The notes under the pieces are model-generated. The model had not been told where the DNA came from and ran no database searches. It saw only the letters and a list, made by a program, of their open reading frames with translations. The position numbers and the translations under genes were made by a program. From an uncultured Ruminococcus sp. (lineage in GTDB: Bacteria > Bacillota > Clostridia > Oscillospirales > Ruminococcaceae), in NCBI GenBank assembly GCA_937942105.1, contig CALDFS010000301.1, positions 1 through 15,674 of the forward strand: DNA of 15,674 nucleotides. The letters run 5' to 3'. Of the stretch, positions 13,850 through 15,674 are shown piece by piece. The number at the start of each line of letters is the position of its first letter. The first letter of the stretch is position 1.

Positions 13850-14959
13850 ATGACCCATGTATTAGCCTTTATAAAAAAGAACACGGTAATGACCATAGCC
13901 TTCGCGGCGGCGCTGATAACCTCGTTTATAGTGCCGGTGGACGAGAAGTATTTAGGCTACTTCGATTACAAGACCCTTGCCTGCCTGTTCTGCGTTCTGG
14001 CAGTAGTCTGTGCGCTGAAGGACGTTAACTTCTTCTACATTTTAGCCGAGAAGGTTGTGGAGCGATTCAAAAATCTGCGGATATGCGTTCTTGCTCTGGT
14101 TTACATAACCTTTATCGGGTCCATGCTGATTGCCAACGACATGGCGCTTCTGACTTTCCTGCCGCTGGGGTACTTCGTTTTATCCTCTACCGGCAAGGAA
14201 AAGTATATGGCGTATGTCTTCATTCTGCAAAACGTAAGCGCGAACCTCGGCGGTATGCTTACACCCTTTGGCAACCCGCAGAATCTGTATCTTTACACCA
14301 AGTTTGAAATTCCGAATCTTGAATTTATTAAGATAATGGCGCCGCCGTTTTTTGCCGCTATCAGCGTTATAACAGTGTGCTGTCTGGTACTTCCCGCCGA
14401 GAAGCTTTCGCTCACTGATATACCGCCAAAGCTCGATGTTAAGCGCACAGCGTTTTATCTGGTGCTGTTTGCGCTTTCGATTGGCATAGTCTTCCGTGGG
14501 ATACCTTATCAAATCGGCGCAGTAGTGATACTTGCAGCCCTGATGTTTGCCGACAGGCACGCAATAGCAAGCGTTGACTATCCCCTGCTTTTAACCTTTG
14601 TGTTCTTCTTCATCTTCGCAGGAAATATGGCGCGCATTGAACCTGTGGTATCGCTGCTTTCGGGATTGCTCAGCAAGAATACTCTGCTTTTCAGCATTTT
14701 AAGCTGCCAGTTCATTTCAAACGTTCCCTCGGCGATACTGCTTTCCGGGTTCACCGGCAACTACCCCGACCTGCTTGTGGGAGTGAATATCGGCGGAGTG
14801 GGAACTATAATCGCATCCTTGGCAAGCCTGATTACTTTCAGAGAGTACTTAAAGCATAACCCCGGCAAGGCGGGAAGGTATCTTTTAGAATTCTCGGCGA
14901 TCAATTTCGGATTTTTGATACTGCTTACCGGGTTCGAGTGCGTGATAAAAAGTATTTAG
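13850..14959 (+). CDS. SLC13/ArsB-type membrane permease (ion transporter superfamily, citrate transporter-like)
   Basis: This is a 369-residue integral membrane protein with about ten hydrophobic segments. It has the internal-repeat hallmarks of the ion transporter superfamily (DASS/SLC13, ArsB, NhaD). The first half has ANDMALLTFLPLG (95-107) and GGMLTPFGNPQN (134-145). The second half has SNVPSAILL (290-298) and GVNIGGVGTIIASLASLI (311-328). Members move dicarboxylates or citrate with sodium, arsenite, or sodium/proton. The substrate cannot be inferred from sequence or from neighbours, since no ars or citrate genes are present. It is somewhat shorter than the usual 400-430. The ATG at 13850 has AGG seven bases upstream and lies downstream of the promoter; an in-frame TTG at 13805 would leave almost no leader. 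Confidence 0.85.
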   Translation: MTHVLAFIKKNTVMTIAFAAALITSFIVPVDEKYLGYFDYKTLACLFCVLAVVCALKDVNFFYILAEKVVERFKNLRICVLALVYITFIGSMLIANDMALLTFLPLGYFVLSSTGKEKYMAYVFILQNVSANLGGMLTPFGNPQNLYLYTKFEIPNLEFIKIMAPPFFAAISVITVCCLVLPAEKLSLTDIPPKLDVKRTAFYLVLFALSIGIVFRGIPYQIGAVVILAALMFADRHAIASVDYPLLLTFVFFFIFAGNMARIEPVVSLLSGLLSKNTLLFSILSCQFISNVPSAILLSGFTGNYPDLLVGVNIGGVGTIIASLASLITFREYLKHNPGKAGRYLLEFSAINFGFLILLTGFECVIKSI

Positions 14960-14977
14960 GGATGTATAAATAAAGCC

Positions 14978-15014
14978 AAAGGCTCGCAAGTCAATCACGA
15001 CTGTGCGAGCCTTT
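14978..15014. terminator. Shared hairpin terminator of the converging transporter and VanW genes
   Basis: AAAGGCTCGCA (14978-14988) pairs perfectly with TGCGAGCCTTT (15004-15014). Inside, AGTC pairs with GACT across a one-base bulge and a 6-nt loop. The flanks are T-rich in both directions (CCTTATCTATTTTA on plus, GGCTTTATTTAT on minus), so it can serve both genes. The VanW stop codon (14995-14997) lies in the loop and its last codons in one arm. Confidence 0.75.
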
Positions 15015-15674
15015 CCTTATCTATTTTATACATGACCTTAGCATGATTCTCCCTGATGGTTTCGGATAATATCACCCTGCCGTTAGCCTTATCAACACAG
15101 CTTCTTACGACCCTGCCGACTCTGTAATAGCCGTCCTCCTCCTTAACAAACCTGTCCTCCTCGGCGTTGATATGGTACTTCACATTCAGCGGCTCGGTGG
15201 TTCTTATCTCGCCGTATAAGTACTTGTCGTCCGTCCACACAATTATCTGCCACGGCTGGGTGGTGGTGTTCTTAAAGCGGTAATCGAGGTAGTTATACAT
15301 TATCGAAGTTCCCGTTCCGAAAGGAACTTTCCTGCCGCAGTCGGGGAAAAGGTCAAAGCGGTCATGGTGGTGGTGCTCGGTGATTTCAAGCGGAGTGTGC
15401 AGAACCATCCAGTGGATAAGGTTTGTAAACTGGCACATTCCCCCGCCAACGCCTTTAGCGGTTTTACCGTTGGATATGGTAAGTCCTTCCTTGTAGCCGT
15501 CCTTGGCGCGGCAGGCGCCCACAAGCTTCCAGAAGGAGAATGTTTCACCGGGGTATACAATAATTCCGGATACCTTCGGGCAGGACAAAGCAAGGTTTAC
15601 CGCCTTGTTGTTCTGCAAAACCGGGTCAACATTACCCAAGGTGCGGCGTATAAGCGAGCTGTGCTCGTAAATAA
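14995..15674 (-). CDS. VanW family protein, C-terminal part (cut by window edge)
   Basis: The visible 225 residues match VanW, a protein named from the vanB glycopeptide-resistance cluster but common in clostridia without such clusters. Its biochemical role is not established. Family motifs are EHSSLIRR at 3-10, PGETFSFWKLVG at 41-52, GVGGGMCQFTNLIHWMVLHTP at about 74-94, and a histidine-rich HHHHDRFDLFPD segment. The reading frame stays open to the right edge, so the true start lies outside; a TTG at 15639 is internal. VanW proteins are around 270-280 residues, so roughly 50 residues are missing. No van regulator, ligase or dipeptidase is visible, so glycopeptide resistance should not be inferred. 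Confidence 0.9.
   Translation of the reverse strand, partial: IYEHSSLIRRTLGNVDPVLQNNKAVNLALSCPKVSGIIVYPGETFSFWKLVGACRAKDGYKEGLTISNGKTAKGVGGGMCQFTNLIHWMVLHTPLEITEHHHHDRFDLFPDCGRKVPFGTGTSIMYNYLDYRFKNTTTQPWQIIVWTDDKYLYGEIRTTEPLNVKYHINAEEDRFVKEEDGYYRVGRVVRSCVDKANGRVILSETIRENHAKVMYKIDKERLAQS

Noticed and set aside
14995..15674. Part of a glycopeptide (vancomycin) resistance cluster
   Set aside because: Only a VanW-family gene is visible; none of the ligase, dehydrogenase, dipeptidase or two-component genes is present, and VanW homologues are widespread without resistance.

Overview
The window reads as chromosomal DNA of a Gram-positive anaerobe, most likely a clostridium of the Oscillospiraceae/Ruminococcaceae type (class Clostridia, Bacillota). 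The evidence is the gene order gdpP-rplI-dnaB, a ribonuclease J, a VanW-family protein, strong GGAGG-type ribosome binding sites, vegetative TTGACA/TATAAT promoters and short hairpin-mosaic intergenic repeats. The genus cannot be fixed from the sequence alone. There are ten protein genes; all but one lie on the minus strand. No tRNA, rRNA, CRISPR array, transposase or phage gene was seen.

Layout from left to right. Positions 1-733 hold the N-terminal half of tilS (tRNA-Ile lysidine synthetase), which runs off the left edge. It is followed, going upstream on the minus strand, by dnaB (replicative helicase), rplI (ribosomal protein L9), gdpP (membrane c-di-AMP phosphodiesterase) and rnj (ribonuclease J with a long basic N-terminal extension). 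Two copies of one hairpin-mosaic repeat fill the rplI-dnaB gap (2151-2270) and the rnj-gdpP gap (4731-4940), in opposite orientation. rnj has a near-consensus promoter and an untranslated leader of about 290 nt that is rich in hairpins. Further right come a sugar-phosphate nucleotidyltransferase fused to a left-handed beta-helix and a degenerate phosphomannomutase-like domain (7355-9547), and an ANT(6)-like aminoglycoside nucleotidyltransferase gene with its own terminator and extended -10 promoter (9733-10596).

The right part is the rpsO-pnp unit: ribosomal protein S15, a terminator, a very long hairpin in the pnp leader, polynucleotide phosphorylase, and a 133-bp nested inverted-repeat element ending in a T-run after pnp. 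rpsO has tandem promoters and a structured leader of about 140 nt. Divergent from rpsO is the only plus-strand gene, an SLC13/arsenite-permease-type membrane transporter. It converges on a VanW-family gene that runs off the right edge, and the two share a hairpin terminator that overlaps the end of the VanW coding sequence.

Theme: the window carries two main enzymes of Gram-positive mRNA decay (RNase J and PNPase) plus S15. All three genes have long, hairpin-rich leaders that look suited to post-transcriptional feedback. These leaders, the pnp 3' element and the mosaic repeats are the least explained parts of the window. The protein genes are otherwise mostly housekeeping functions.
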